From: Hydrogenophilales bacterium | GTDB lineage: Bacteria > Pseudomonadota > Gammaproteobacteria > Burkholderiales > Thiobacillaceae | Length of the DNA: 64,000 bases | Direction: 5' to 3' | NCBI GenBank assembly: GCA_016719465.1 | Contig: JADJYY010000010.1 | Location: 1-64,000, forward strand | Shown: piece after piece, positions 9,129-17,369 of the stretch | Layout: the number at the start of each line of letters is the position of its first letter | Numbering within the stretch: the stretch's first letter is position 1 | Program-made: the position numbers and the translations under genes | The notes under the pieces: model-generated | Database searches by the model: none | What the model was told of the DNA's origin: nothing | Seen by the model: the letters and a program-made list of their open reading frames with translations, nothing else

Positions 9129-9350
9129 CTATTCTCCCAGCCCGGCCGCTTGCAGCTTGGCTTTCAGACGCTCGTTCTCGACGGTCAGCCAGTCGATTTC
9201 AAGCGAGGCGTCGCGGTTGAAAAAACAGTCCCCGCAAAGGGCGTCGCACAAGCGTCGATACAACCGATTGAAGAAGACCCCCTTGGGTGCCGCAACAGCG
9301 CCCAGTTCACGCCGGCCCGCAATGCCGGCGTTTCCTTTTCCGTAGGTCAT
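9129..9350 (-). CDS. Small hypothetical protein
   Basis: A 73-residue reading frame with two cysteines spaced C-x3-C-x2-C-like in ALCGDCFFNRD and a C-terminal helix (DWLTVENERLKAKLQAAGLG) that looks like a short coiled coil. No family is recognised. Its stop lies two bases before the start of the CHC2 gene, consistent with the same operon. The ribosome-binding site is weak. Confidence 0.5.
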   Translation of the reverse strand: MTYGKGNAGIAGRRELGAVAAPKGVFFNRLYRRLCDALCGDCFFNRDASLEIDWLTVENERLKAKLQAAGLGE

Positions 9351-9361
9351 GGTCGCCCCGC

Positions 9362-9649
9362 TTACGCGGCCTGTCGGTGGCTTTCAATCCAGCGGTCGAA
9401 AGCATCAAGGTCGATCAACACCTTGCGGCCGATCTGAATCCAGACGCCCGCCGCCCCAGTTCCATTGCCCTTGATTATTTCGCCGCGCGAGTTCGTGCGG
9501 TCATGGGCGCGGAATTTCAGGTCGCGGAATGCAGCACATGTAAAGGCCGGGCGGGTTTCGGCAGCCTGCTCGATGGTGGCGAAGCGGGGGGAGATAGGCC
9601 CGGAGATAGGGGTTACTGCGTGGGCGACAGTGTCGGTGGTGGTTTGCAT
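9362..9649 (-). CDS. AlpA/excisionase-like DNA-binding protein
   Basis: A 95-residue protein. Residues ~24-60 hold a MerR/AlpA-type winged helix-turn-helix with a first helix in FATIEQAAETRPAFTCAAFR, and the ending VWIQIGRKVLIDLDAFDRWI is the characteristic wing of excisionase/AlpA proteins. Such proteins control integrase direction or start of the replication operon in P4-like elements. It is the first gene of the replication run, so it may regulate that operon. Confidence 0.7.
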   Translation of the reverse strand: MQTTTDTVAHAVTPISGPISPRFATIEQAAETRPAFTCAAFRDLKFRAHDRTNSRGEIIKGNGTGAAGVWIQIGRKVLIDLDAFDRWIESHRQAA

Positions 9650-9790
9650 CGTTCAATCCTTCACATGTTGACGGTTTGCAAGCCGCGCGGTGGATTGCGC
9701 TCACTTGTTGCCGCCATTGAAGGCGATGCAGGTAAGGCGGTTAAACTCGGGTCGAATCCGGGTAAATGTCGTGTACTTTCCAGGGGGTAA

Positions 9791-10354
9791 TCAGCGGCGC
9801 GGATTCCAGGTTGTACCCAGCGGAAAATTGTCTGGCTTGTTGGTGTCGGTCAACTTACCGCGTTCCCCAGCCCATATCAGGGCGGCGAATTCGTTCCAGA
9901 AGCTGTGTTCTGGTAGGCCGGCAGCTTCGGCCAAGCCGTTCTCATCAGAATGCTGTAAGTCATTCGTGACCGTTGGCCAGTGTTCTTTATGCTTACTAAT
10001 CAAAGCGGCTTTTTTGAGTCGCACGATTGGCGCAGCTTCGACAGCCACACCGTATTCCTGTAGCGCCCTTTCAAGGTCGGCCTCGTCGTCGTCATCCATC
10101 TCACCATACCCGCACCACTCAAGGAACTCCTTCAACTTATCGATGCTGCATGGGAATGGCAAAGCCGGTTCGTTCATGCGACCTGTCGGATGGCGGGTCA
10201 GTACGGCTTCATCGCCGTCAGTAAGGCAGAGGTCTACTGGTGGCTGGTCAACCCATAGCCCATCCGTCTCCACCCGGAAACCGTACCAATGCCCTGTACC
10301 GTCTCGGCCAAACACCGCAATAAATGCCGAGTAGCCGACTTCGTAGGTTTTCAT
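9791..10354 (-). CDS. Hypothetical protein coupled to the integrase
   Basis: A 187-residue acidic protein. The N-terminal half is beta-rich (VGYSAFIAVFGRDGTGHWYGFRV, here as a shortened motif) and the middle has an acidic stretch (GEMDDDDEADLERAL). No family is recognised. Its ATG overlaps the integrase stop (10351-10354), so it is translated with the integrase. An anti-phage or accessory role is possible but there is no direct evidence. Confidence 0.6.
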   Translation of the reverse strand: MKTYEVGYSAFIAVFGRDGTGHWYGFRVETDGLWVDQPPVDLCLTDGDEAVLTRHPTGRMNEPALPFPCSIDKLKEFLEWCGYGEMDDDDEADLERALQEYGVAVEAAPIVRLKKAALISKHKEHWPTVTNDLQHSDENGLAEAAGLPEHSFWNEFAALIWAGERGKLTDTNKPDNFPLGTTWNPRR

Positions 10355-11415
10355 GCCAGCCCCAGACGTTCGGCCAGCGCATCACCAAGCGCGGTTATCC
10401 GGCCCGGCGAAAGGTGGCTGTATCGGCTCACCATCGCCATCGTCTTGTGCCCCAGGATTTTCGAGATTTCCAGCGGAGAGACGCCTTGCATGGCGAGGTA
10501 GGACGCGGCGGTGTGCCGTAAATCGTGCCAGTGGAAATCCTCGATTGCGGCGGCTTTCAGGGCCAATGTCCAGGGGTGACGCAAGTTCAGCATGGGCGTC
10601 TTCCTGGCGCGCTCGGTGGTCGGAAACACGCGGTCATCATGCAGCTTGCGCACCTTGGCGCGGGTTTGCAGCAGGTCGAGGGCCTGACCGACAAGCGGCA
10701 GGGTGCGGGCTTCGTCGTTCTTGGTCTCGCCAGCGCGCAACGTGATGGCGCGGGCCTTGAAGTCGATTTGCCCCCAGCGCAGGCCCATGATTTCCGCCTG
10801 CCGGCCCCCGGTGGTCAGTGACAACACCACGGCGGTGTAAAGGTCGGGGTTGCTCGATTCCTTGCAGGCTTGCAGCAGCCGGGCGCGCTCATCGTCGGAC
10901 AGGTAGCGCACGCGGCCCCGCGATTCCTTCGGCTTGGTGACGCGCTCAATCGGATTGCGCTCGATCCATTGCAGTTCTCGCACGGCATAGGCGAGACAGC
11001 CGGAAAGCGAAGCCAGGTAGCGCACCACGGTAGCTCCGGCGCGCGGGGTGTTCTTGTCGGTCAACCCGGCGGCCAGTTTGTCGCGTTCCAGGCCGATGCG
11101 CGCGGGGGTGATGGCATCAAGCTGGCAATCCCCGAAGGTATCCAGCCAGTAAGCCAGGTGGCGGGCGCGCTCACGCCAGCTTTTCAGGGTGGGCGCGGTC
11201 TTGTCGCTGTAGACCCGCACCAGTTCGCCGAAGGTGTGCCGCTTGCTCTCGCCGAAGTGCCGGCCAGCTTTCATATCGGCTTCCGTCTTGGCTGCCCAGG
11301 CGCGGGCATCGGTCAGGCGGTCGAACGTGGCGGTTTCGGGTGGAATGCCTTTCAGACGAATCATGACCCGGTAGCTTGTGCCGTTGCTTGTCTCGCGTTT
11401 CTGGATGGTCGCCAT
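10351..11415 (-). CDS. int: Tyrosine-type site-specific integrase
   Basis: A 354-residue phage-type integrase. The catalytic residues are visible: Arg in LTTGGRQAEIMGLRW (about residue 200), the HxxR box in HDLRHTAASYLAMQG (near residue 300), His in ILGHKTMAMVSRYSHL and the nucleophilic Tyr in SRYSH. The N-terminus (ATIQKRETSNGTSYRV) is the arm-binding domain. It lies 380 bp from a tRNA-Phe gene on the same strand with the tRNA 3' end facing it, the classic arrangement for integration into the tRNA 3' end. Confidence 0.92.
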   Translation of the reverse strand: MATIQKRETSNGTSYRVMIRLKGIPPETATFDRLTDARAWAAKTEADMKAGRHFGESKRHTFGELVRVYSDKTAPTLKSWRERARHLAYWLDTFGDCQLDAITPARIGLERDKLAAGLTDKNTPRAGATVVRYLASLSGCLAYAVRELQWIERNPIERVTKPKESRGRVRYLSDDERARLLQACKESSNPDLYTAVVLSLTTGGRQAEIMGLRWGQIDFKARAITLRAGETKNDEARTLPLVGQALDLLQTRAKVRKLHDDRVFPTTERARKTPMLNLRHPWTLALKAAAIEDFHWHDLRHTAASYLAMQGVSPLEISKILGHKTMAMVSRYSHLSPGRITALGDALAERLGLA

Positions 11416-11795
11416 GATTGCCCCTTGCGTTCAATCGGTAGCCGCAGCATAGGGCAACACTCAACAAACATCAACAGCGGATAGATAATCCGCGTATGTA
11501 ATTACACAACATTATGATTTATTGTTTATTACTGCTGTTATTCCACAACAATGGCACACTAACGGTACAGCTACAGAAAAAATGGGTAGGGATTGCCTGT
11601 ATTTTGTGCAGATTGGAACGGGGAAATTGTGCTCTGGTGTGCCATGCCGAAAGCATGAAGGCGTTGGCGGTCGGGAGAGTGCGCCCAGTTGTGTCAGAGA
11701 GGCGAAGGTGGCCGATTGTCTTTTGGCACTGTGCCACCAGTGTGCCAGAAACGCAAAAGGCCACTCGGGGGAGCGGCCTAAATGCTTGAAATTAT
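11416..11795. other. Integrase upstream region and probable attachment-site flank
   Basis: This 380-bp stretch between the integrase and tRNA-Phe has no convincing gene. It is AT-richer than its surroundings (notably 11490-11570) and holds the integrase promoter region. The hexamer TGGCAC or its complement occurs several times (for example near 11551, 11727 and 11740), which could be arm-type integrase or excisionase sites; that is inference. The core of the attachment site should be the 3' end of the tRNA at about 11796-11820. Confidence 0.45.
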
Positions 11796-11871
11796 TGGTG
11801 GCCAGGGGCGGAATCGAACCGTCGACACGCGGATTTTCAATCCGCTGCTCTACCAACTGAGCTACCTGGCC
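11796..11871 (-). tRNA. tRNA-Phe (GAA)
   Basis: A 76-base cloverleaf on the minus strand. The acceptor stem GGCCAGG pairs with CCTGGCC, followed by discriminator A and an encoded CCA (11796-11798). The anticodon stem GCGGA/TCCGC encloses loop TTGAAAA, anticodon GAA (plus-strand positions 11836-11838), and the T loop reads GGTTCGATTCC. The gene is intact and serves as the integration target of the neighbouring element. Confidence 0.97.
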
Positions 11872-12081
11872 GCAGACATTTGACCGGGTTCCCGGCCAAA
11901 AGAAGGCGCGCATTTAAGCGCGAATGGCCCCGTTGCGTCAAGGTGCGCGCGCGATCGAGTTCCCGAGCCTCGGCATGCTGTCGGGCGGCAAACATACCCG
12001 ACTATTTACGTCGGACTTGTCCAGACCGCATGCGGCTGGCACACTACGGCTCCATCATTGAACGCTTATAAAGGAGCTGCC

Positions 12082-12468
12082 ATGGGCGGCCTGACCCAGG
12101 ACACACCGATCCCCACCGAGATCAAGTTGCACCAGCAATCCCGGATTCTGGAAGTCGCCTTCAACGACGGCAGCCGCTTCGAGATGCCCTGCGAGTACCT
12201 GCGGGTCTTTTCCCCGTCCGCCGAGGTGCGCGGACACGGGCCCGGCCAGGAGGTGCTGCAGGTGGGCAAGAAGCATGTGGAAATCAAGGCCATCGAGCCG
12301 GTGGGCCAGTACGCCGTGGTGCTGGTGTTCTCCGACGGCCATGATTCCGGCATCTATTCCTGGGACTATCTCTACGACCTGGGCAGGAAGCAGGACTTCT
12401 ATTGGCAGGCCTACCTGCGCCGCATGGAGGAAGCCGGCGAATCCCGCGAGCCCAAGTCCCTGGTCTGA
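12082..12468 (+). CDS. DUF971 (gamma-butyrobetaine hydroxylase N-like) protein
   Basis: A 128-residue protein; the start at 12082 is preceded by AAGGAG eight bases upstream, better than an ATG at 12058. DUF971 hallmarks are LHQQSRILEVAFNDGS, the FEMPCEYLRVFSPSAEV block and SDGHDSGIYSWDYLYDLG. Family members are often linked to Fe-S or Mrp-type proteins and ubiquinone genes, but the function is not settled. It is followed closely by the kinase-like gene. Confidence 0.85.
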   Translation: MGGLTQDTPIPTEIKLHQQSRILEVAFNDGSRFEMPCEYLRVFSPSAEVRGHGPGQEVLQVGKKHVEIKAIEPVGQYAVVLVFSDGHDSGIYSWDYLYDLGRKQDFYWQAYLRRMEEAGESREPKSLV

Positions 12469-12478
12469 GCCCCGGGGT

Positions 12479-13357
12479 TTGGGCCTCCTCGCCGACATCG
12501 CCGCCGCCATCGGCCAGGCAACCGGCCGGGATTTCGCTCCAGCCACCCGGGAAGAGGTCGGCGGCGGCTGCATCAACCGGGGGTTGACGCTGACCGGCGC
12601 GGATGGCCGCCGTTTCTTCGTCAAGCTGAACCATGCCCGCCATGGACCGATGTTCGAGGCGGAAGCGGAGGGACTGGCGGAACTGGCCGCGGCGGCGGCC
12701 ATCCGGGTGCCCCGGCCCATCGTCCAGGGCGTGAGCCATGACGAGGCCTTTCTCGTGCTCGAATGGCTGGACCTGGGCGGCAAGGGCAGCGGCTCGGACC
12801 TGGGCCGGTGCTTGGCGAATCTGCATCGGACCACCTGGCACCATTTCGGCTGGCACCGCGACAACACCATCGGCGGCACGCCCCAGCCCAACCCCGCGAC
12901 AGCCGACTGGCCGACGTTCTACGGCGAGCATCGCCTCGGCCATCAGTTGCGCCTGGCCCGGCGCAACGGGGCGCCCGGACGGCTCGTCGACGGCGGCGAG
13001 CGCCTGGTTGCCGGACTGGCGGCCTTCTTTACCGACCATCGTCCAGTCCCCAGCCTGCTGCATGGCGATCTGTGGGGGGGCAATTACGGCTACGTGGAAG
13101 GCCAGCCGGTCCTGTTCGATCCGGCGGTGTATTACGGCGACCGGGAAGCCGACCTGGCCATGACGGAGTTGTTCGGTGGCTTCCCTCCCGACTTCCAGGC
13201 CGCCTACCGGGAGGCCTGGCCCCTGGATGCGGGTTATTCCGTTCGCAAGTCCCTCTACAACCTTTATCACGTCCTCAACCATTTCAATCTGTTCGGCGGC
13301 GGCTATGCCGGCCAGGCCCGCAACATGATCGATGCGCTGCTGGCCGAGACCCGTTGA
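12479..13357 (+). CDS. Fructosamine kinase family protein
   Basis: About 292 residues from a TTG at 12479; no ATG is available at the expected length, so the start is uncertain. Motifs typical of fructosamine-3-kinase/APH-fold enzymes are GGGCINRG near the start, FFVKLN (ATP-binding Lys), LLHGDLWGGNYGY (catalytic loop) and LFDPAVYYGDREADLAM (metal-binding DPA). These enzymes phosphorylate protein- or sugar-bound ketoamines for deglycation. The gene begins 10 bp after the DUF971 stop and is probably in the same transcript. Confidence 0.85.
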   Translation: MGLLADIAAAIGQATGRDFAPATREEVGGGCINRGLTLTGADGRRFFVKLNHARHGPMFEAEAEGLAELAAAAAIRVPRPIVQGVSHDEAFLVLEWLDLGGKGSGSDLGRCLANLHRTTWHHFGWHRDNTIGGTPQPNPATADWPTFYGEHRLGHQLRLARRNGAPGRLVDGGERLVAGLAAFFTDHRPVPSLLHGDLWGGNYGYVEGQPVLFDPAVYYGDREADLAMTELFGGFPPDFQAAYREAWPLDAGYSVRKSLYNLYHVLNHFNLFGGGYAGQARNMIDALLAETR

Positions 13358-13441
13358 CCCGGACGAATCAATGGGTTGCCTGATCGGCGTTAATTGTGGA
13401 TAATCCGCCGCTTTCCAGGTTTCCTACCCAGGTAACAGATC

Positions 13442-13651
13442 ATGAAATCCGGCATTCATCCCGAGTACAACGAAATCAACGTGACGTGCAGCTGCGGCAA
13501 CAGCTTCACCACCCGCTCCACCATGAAAAAGGCCTTGCACGTGGAAGTCTGTTCCGCCTGCCACCCGTTCTACACCGGCAAGCAGAAGATCGTGGACACC
13601 GCCGGCCGGGTCGAGAAATTCCGCCAGAAGTACGGCATCGCCAAGAAGTGA
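13442..13651 (+). CDS. rpmE: 50S ribosomal protein L31
   Basis: A 69-residue ribosomal protein. It opens KSGIHPEYNEINVTCSCG and carries the zinc ligands of the C+ form (CSCG at 16-19 and CSACHPFYTG at 37-46). An intrinsic terminator follows at 13683-13710. It is preceded by an 84-bp gap that must contain its promoter. Confidence 0.95.
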   Translation: MKSGIHPEYNEINVTCSCGNSFTTRSTMKKALHVEVCSACHPFYTGKQKIVDTAGRVEKFRQKYGIAKK

Positions 13652-13682
13652 TTCCATCGCATCCGCGCGCCAGGGATTAAAC

Positions 13683-13710
13683 AAAAAGGCAGCCTCGCGC
13701 TGCCTTTTTT
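13683..13710 (+). terminator. Intrinsic terminator after rpmE
   Basis: GGCAGC and GCTGCC form a stem around a short CTCGC loop, followed by six T. An A run on the 5' side could let it work weakly in the other direction. Confidence 0.85.
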
Positions 13711-13765
13711 GTTTCATTTTTTTGTTTAATTCCTGGTCGGATTTTTCCTTCACCCTGCCCGCCCC

Positions 13766-15319
13766 ATGAATCCCACGCCCCGCGCCAATCAGATCTGGCT
13801 GATCCTGCTGGCCATGTTCTGGGCCCTTTACGGCCTGGTCGGCCGGGATGCCTGGAAAGGCGAGGAAGCCCTGGCGCTGGCGCCCATCCTGGATTGGCTG
13901 GCCGGCTCGGCGAGCGCCTGGACCACCCCCGCCCCCCTGTACACCCTCATCGCCGGCATCTCCGCCCAGTTGAGCGCCAGCCAGCTGGATGCCCAGGATG
14001 GCGCCCGCCTGGCGAGCGGCCTGTTCACCCTCGTCTCCCTGCTGCTCACGAGCATGACCGCCCGCTCCCTGTTCGGCCCGGGCTTCGGCGCCGCCGCCGC
14101 GTTGTCGCTGATGGGCGGGATGGGCCTGATGCTGCGCATCCATGCCCTGTTGCCGGAAACCGCCATGCTGGCGGCGTGGTCCGGCCTGCTGTACGGCGTG
14201 GCGGTAAGCCGGGTGCATGCCCGGCGGGGCGCGATCGCCATCGCTCTGGCCCTGGCCACGCTGACCCTGGGCCTACGGGGCATGCCGGACCTGGTGGCTG
14301 GATTGCTGGTCGTGGGTCTGCCGCTGTTGTCGTCCAACTGGCGCAGCCGGGAGTACCGGCATGCCGCGTTGGCGGGAAGCGCCCTGGCCGGCGCGCTGAT
14401 CGCGCTCTGCCTGGGGCTGCTCGGCTACCTGGGCCTATTCGGCGGCTGGCTGGATTCCCATGGCCCAAGCCATTACCTGCCCCTGCGTTTCCCTGGCGGC
14501 CCCTATTCCGAGTTGGCCTGGTTCGCCTGGCCGCTGTGGCCCCTGGCGGTTTGGGCCATCTGGCACGCGCACCGGAAACTGGCCAGGACCCCCGAACTGC
14601 ACCCCGCGCTGATCGCCCTGGCTGTGCTGTTGCTGACCGTGCCGTTTCCGATCTGGTCCCGGGATGGCGCGCTGCTGCTGGTGATGCTGCCCCTCGCCCT
14701 GCTGGCCTCCTTCGCCGTGAACAATCTCGGGCGTGGCGCCGCCCAGGCGTTCTACTGGTTCGGCGTGCTGTGTTTTCTCTTTTTCGTGGCGGCATTCTGG
14801 ATCTATTTTTCCGCCATCGAGTGGGGCCAGCCAGCCCGGCTGGCCGACCACGTCGCCAAGCTGACTCCGGGCTACCGCCCCGGTTCGGTGGGTTCCGGAG
14901 CGATCCTCGTGGCCGCCGTCGCCACCCTGCTCTGGCTGATCGCCATCCCCCTGTTCCCGCGGGCGAAAACCCGACCCGTGCTGGTGTGGGCCACGGGCAT
15001 GGCCCTGACCTGGATACTGATCGCCACCCTGTTCCGGCCCTGGGTCGAGGCCGGCTGGGGCTATCGCCCCCTGATCGCGGACATGGCCCGGCACCTGCCC
15101 GCGAAGGCCTGCCTGAACACCCGCGTGGATCCGGCCATGGCGGTCATGCTGCGCTACCACCGACCCACCCCGGAACGGGTGGATTGCCCGTGGACCTTGC
15201 GCCTGGTGAGCCGCCGGACAACCCAGGAAAGCGCCGTGGGCACCGTGGTCTGGGAGGGCTTCCGGCCGCGCCAGAAGACCCAGGTGTACCGCCTGGAACA
15301 TCGCCATGGCGAAGATTGA
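13766..15319 (+). CDS. ArnT/GT39-like membrane glycosyltransferase
   Basis: A 517-residue polytopic protein with about 10-12 hydrophobic segments. It begins with a membrane helix (IWLILLAMFWALYGLVGRD), followed by an acidic pair (WKGEEALALAP) where GT39/ArnT enzymes carry the catalytic DE. The soluble tail after residue ~430 is typical of the family. These enzymes transfer a sugar from a polyprenyl-phosphate donor to lipid or protein; the substrate is unknown here. It overlaps mobA by 14 bp. Confidence 0.75.
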   Translation: MNPTPRANQIWLILLAMFWALYGLVGRDAWKGEEALALAPILDWLAGSASAWTTPAPLYTLIAGISAQLSASQLDAQDGARLASGLFTLVSLLLTSMTARSLFGPGFGAAAALSLMGGMGLMLRIHALLPETAMLAAWSGLLYGVAVSRVHARRGAIAIALALATLTLGLRGMPDLVAGLLVVGLPLLSSNWRSREYRHAALAGSALAGALIALCLGLLGYLGLFGGWLDSHGPSHYLPLRFPGGPYSELAWFAWPLWPLAVWAIWHAHRKLARTPELHPALIALAVLLLTVPFPIWSRDGALLLVMLPLALLASFAVNNLGRGAAQAFYWFGVLCFLFFVAAFWIYFSAIEWGQPARLADHVAKLTPGYRPGSVGSGAILVAAVATLLWLIAIPLFPRAKTRPVLVWATGMALTWILIATLFRPWVEAGWGYRPLIADMARHLPAKACLNTRVDPAMAVMLRYHRPTPERVDCPWTLRLVSRRTTQESAVGTVVWEGFRPRQKTQVYRLEHRHGED

Positions 15320-15917
15320 ACCCAGGCCGGTCACCGCCATCGTCCTGGCGGGAGGGCTTGCCCGCCGCTTCAAGGGCGAGGACAAGGGGCTGCTGGAACT
15401 CGCCCACCGCCCCCTTGCCGGCTGGGTCGCCGACGGCCTGCGGGGCCACGCCGCGGAGATCGTGATCAGCGCCAATCGCAATCTGCTCGGTTACGCCCGC
15501 CTGGGCCATACGGTGGTGCCCGACCATCTTCCGGATTACCCGGGGCCGCTGGCGGGACTGTTGTCCGCCGCCCGCACCGCCCAGCAGGAATGGCTTCTCA
15601 CGGTGCCCTGCGATGCGCCCTTCCTGCCCCTGGATCTGGTCATGCATCTCCATGACCATGCCCGGAACGCCTCGGTGAGGCTGGCCCGGGCCGCCGACGA
15701 GACCGGCACCCATTTCGCCATCATGCTGGTCCACCGGGACCTGATGGATGATCTGGCGGAGTATGTCCAGCGGGGAGGCCGGCGGGTCCAGGACTGGCAG
15801 AACGGGCATCCCTGCGAGACCGTTTACTTCGGCAACGATCCTTACGCGTTTCTCAACGTGAACACCCCCGAAGACCTGAAAACGGCGGAACGCGTGGCCC
15901 ATCGCTATCCGCGCTGA
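15306..15917 (+). CDS. mobA: Molybdenum cofactor guanylyltransferase
   Basis: A 203-residue nucleotidyltransferase. The signature LAGGLARRFKGEDKGLLEL (residues ~14-32) binds GTP, CDAPFL holds the metal-binding Asp, and NVNTPEDL near the C-terminus is also characteristic. MobA adds GMP to molybdopterin to make the guanine dinucleotide cofactor for DMSO-reductase-type enzymes. Length is normal. It overlaps the preceding membrane-protein gene. Confidence 0.92.
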   Translation: MAKIEPRPVTAIVLAGGLARRFKGEDKGLLELAHRPLAGWVADGLRGHAAEIVISANRNLLGYARLGHTVVPDHLPDYPGPLAGLLSAARTAQQEWLLTVPCDAPFLPLDLVMHLHDHARNASVRLARAADETGTHFAIMLVHRDLMDDLAEYVQRGGRRVQDWQNGHPCETVYFGNDPYAFLNVNTPEDLKTAERVAHRYPR

Positions 15918-15940
15918 GCACCGGCAACCGGAACGTCCCC

Positions 15941-16159
15941 ATGAACCCGATGCAACACCTCCTGATTGGCCTCATCCGCATCTATCAGGTCGCCCTGTCG
16001 CCGTTTGTCGGCAACCAGTGCCGGTTCACGCCGACCTGCTCCCAATACGCGCGGGAGGCGGTGGAAAGGCACGGCGCCATGAGAGGTGCCTGGATGGCGA
16101 TCAAGCGCGTCTCCCGCTGCCACCCGTGGCACCCGGGAGGCCATGATCCGGTACCATGA
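15941..16159 (+). CDS. yidD: Membrane protein insertion efficiency factor YidD
   Basis: A 72-residue protein with the conserved GLIRIYQVALSPFVGNQCRF and PTCSQYAREAVERHG motifs and a C-terminal CHPWHPGGHDPVP. YidD is usually next to rpmH/rnpA/yidC; here it stands alone behind mobA. The N-terminal amphipathic helix is membrane-associated. Confidence 0.92.
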   Translation: MNPMQHLLIGLIRIYQVALSPFVGNQCRFTPTCSQYAREAVERHGAMRGAWMAIKRVSRCHPWHPGGHDPVP

Positions 16160-16164
16160 GGAAT

Positions 16165-16189
16165 GTGAGGCGCCTCACCATCGATGGTG
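16165..16189. repeat. Two interlocking perfect 14-bp palindromes
   Basis: GTGAGGCGCCTCAC (16165-16178) and CACCATCGATGGTG (16176-16189) share the central CAC. They lie between yidD and the start of the STAS-protein gene, where a regulator could bind. Confidence 0.6.
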
Positions 16190-16236
16190 CGTGCTTCTGA
16201 TATGCTGAAAGTCCAATATTCCGATTAGGTGAGGTA

Positions 16237-17361
16237 GTGTTTTCCTTCTTCCGCAAGGACAAACCCGATGATTTGATGGCCTTCCTGAAGGAAGGTCAGC
16301 CTGACGTCGGGGCGGGACCGTCCTTCAATCAGGCGAAACAGCCTGCCCTGGATCCTGGCGCCGGCATCGAGGTCCAGGAGGCGGTGGGCGGGCTGGCCCC
16401 GGAATTGGAAGAAGCCGCCGTGCTCTACGCCAACGGCAAGATCGGAGAAACGGCGGCCTTGCTGAACCGCTACCTGCTCGATCATCCGGACAGTCGCGAT
16501 CCCCTGCCGTGGTACATGCTGTTCGACCTCTACGAGGCCAGCGGCCAGGCCGCGCCGTTCGAGGACGCGGCGGTGGATTTCGCGGTGAAATTCGAGCGTT
16601 CCCCCCCCACCTGGTCTCCCCGCAACCGCCCCCAGGCCGCCAGCCAGCCCGCGCCGGTGATGGCCTACGGGGAAAAATATGGCAGCCTGGAGCGGGTCAA
16701 GCAGGGGCGGTTTTTCCAGGACGCCGAGCCGGCACCCTATGTGCGGCTGGATTTTTCCAAGACCCAGTCGCCCGACGAGGAAACCGCCCTCGCCCTGCTC
16801 GGCGACATCGTGCGCCTCAACGACATGAAAAAACCGGTCGAGCTGATCGGCGGCCCGGGTTTCGCCGTCAGGCTGGATGCCGCCCGGCAAGGCGGCCGCC
16901 TGACCGAATCCGGCTGGTTCCTGCTCATGGCGGTGCTGCAACTGCTCGGCAAGCAGGAGGATTTCGAGAATATCGCGGTGGACTACGCCGTCGGCTTCGA
17001 GGTTTCCCCGCCCTCCTACACGCCGCCCCTGGAGATTCCCGTTCGGGGCGGTGGCGCGTCGGGCCCGGCCGTGGCGACGGGACCGAGTTTCCCCTTGTCC
17101 GGCGCCATCGTGCCCGGCAACGAGGGGCAGTTCCTGGCGCTGAAACGGTTCGCGGCCGACAAAAAACAGGTGGAAGTCGATCTTTCCCAGGTCAGCCGCA
17201 TCGATTTCGCCGTCATCGGCCTGCTGCTGGAAACCCTGATCGAGCTTTCCCAGGCCGGCTGCAAGGTGGGGTTCAAGGAAGGCAACGAACTCGTCAACAC
17301 CCTGCTGCAACTCGTCGGCGTCAACCAGTTCGCGGCGGTTCTCGGCCGCGCCCGCGCCTGA
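16237..17361 (+). CDS. STAS-domain protein of unknown function
   Basis: A 374-residue protein with a GTG start at 16237, preceded by GTGAGG. Residues ~60-110 look like a small TPR-like helical block (LEEAAVLYANGKIGETAALL). The C-terminal ~85 residues form a STAS-like fold (VDLSQVSRIDFAVIGLLLETLIELSQAGCKV, given here in shortened sense). A similar weaker segment at ~170-235 may be a second STAS-like unit. Related proteins sit upstream of hslV in betaproteobacteria. Function unknown; the domain suggests protein-partner binding. Confidence 0.7.
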   Translation: MFSFFRKDKPDDLMAFLKEGQPDVGAGPSFNQAKQPALDPGAGIEVQEAVGGLAPELEEAAVLYANGKIGETAALLNRYLLDHPDSRDPLPWYMLFDLYEASGQAAPFEDAAVDFAVKFERSPPTWSPRNRPQAASQPAPVMAYGEKYGSLERVKQGRFFQDAEPAPYVRLDFSKTQSPDEETALALLGDIVRLNDMKKPVELIGGPGFAVRLDAARQGGRLTESGWFLLMAVLQLLGKQEDFENIAVDYAVGFEVSPPSYTPPLEIPVRGGGASGPAVATGPSFPLSGAIVPGNEGQFLALKRFAADKKQVEVDLSQVSRIDFAVIGLLLETLIELSQAGCKVGFKEGNELVNTLLQLVGVNQFAAVLGRARA

Positions 17362-17369
17362 ATACGGAC

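Noticed and set aside
1..11795. Second tRNA-Phe attachment copy within the window
   Set aside because: Only short matches to the tRNA 3' end were found by eye (for example near base 33), too short to call.
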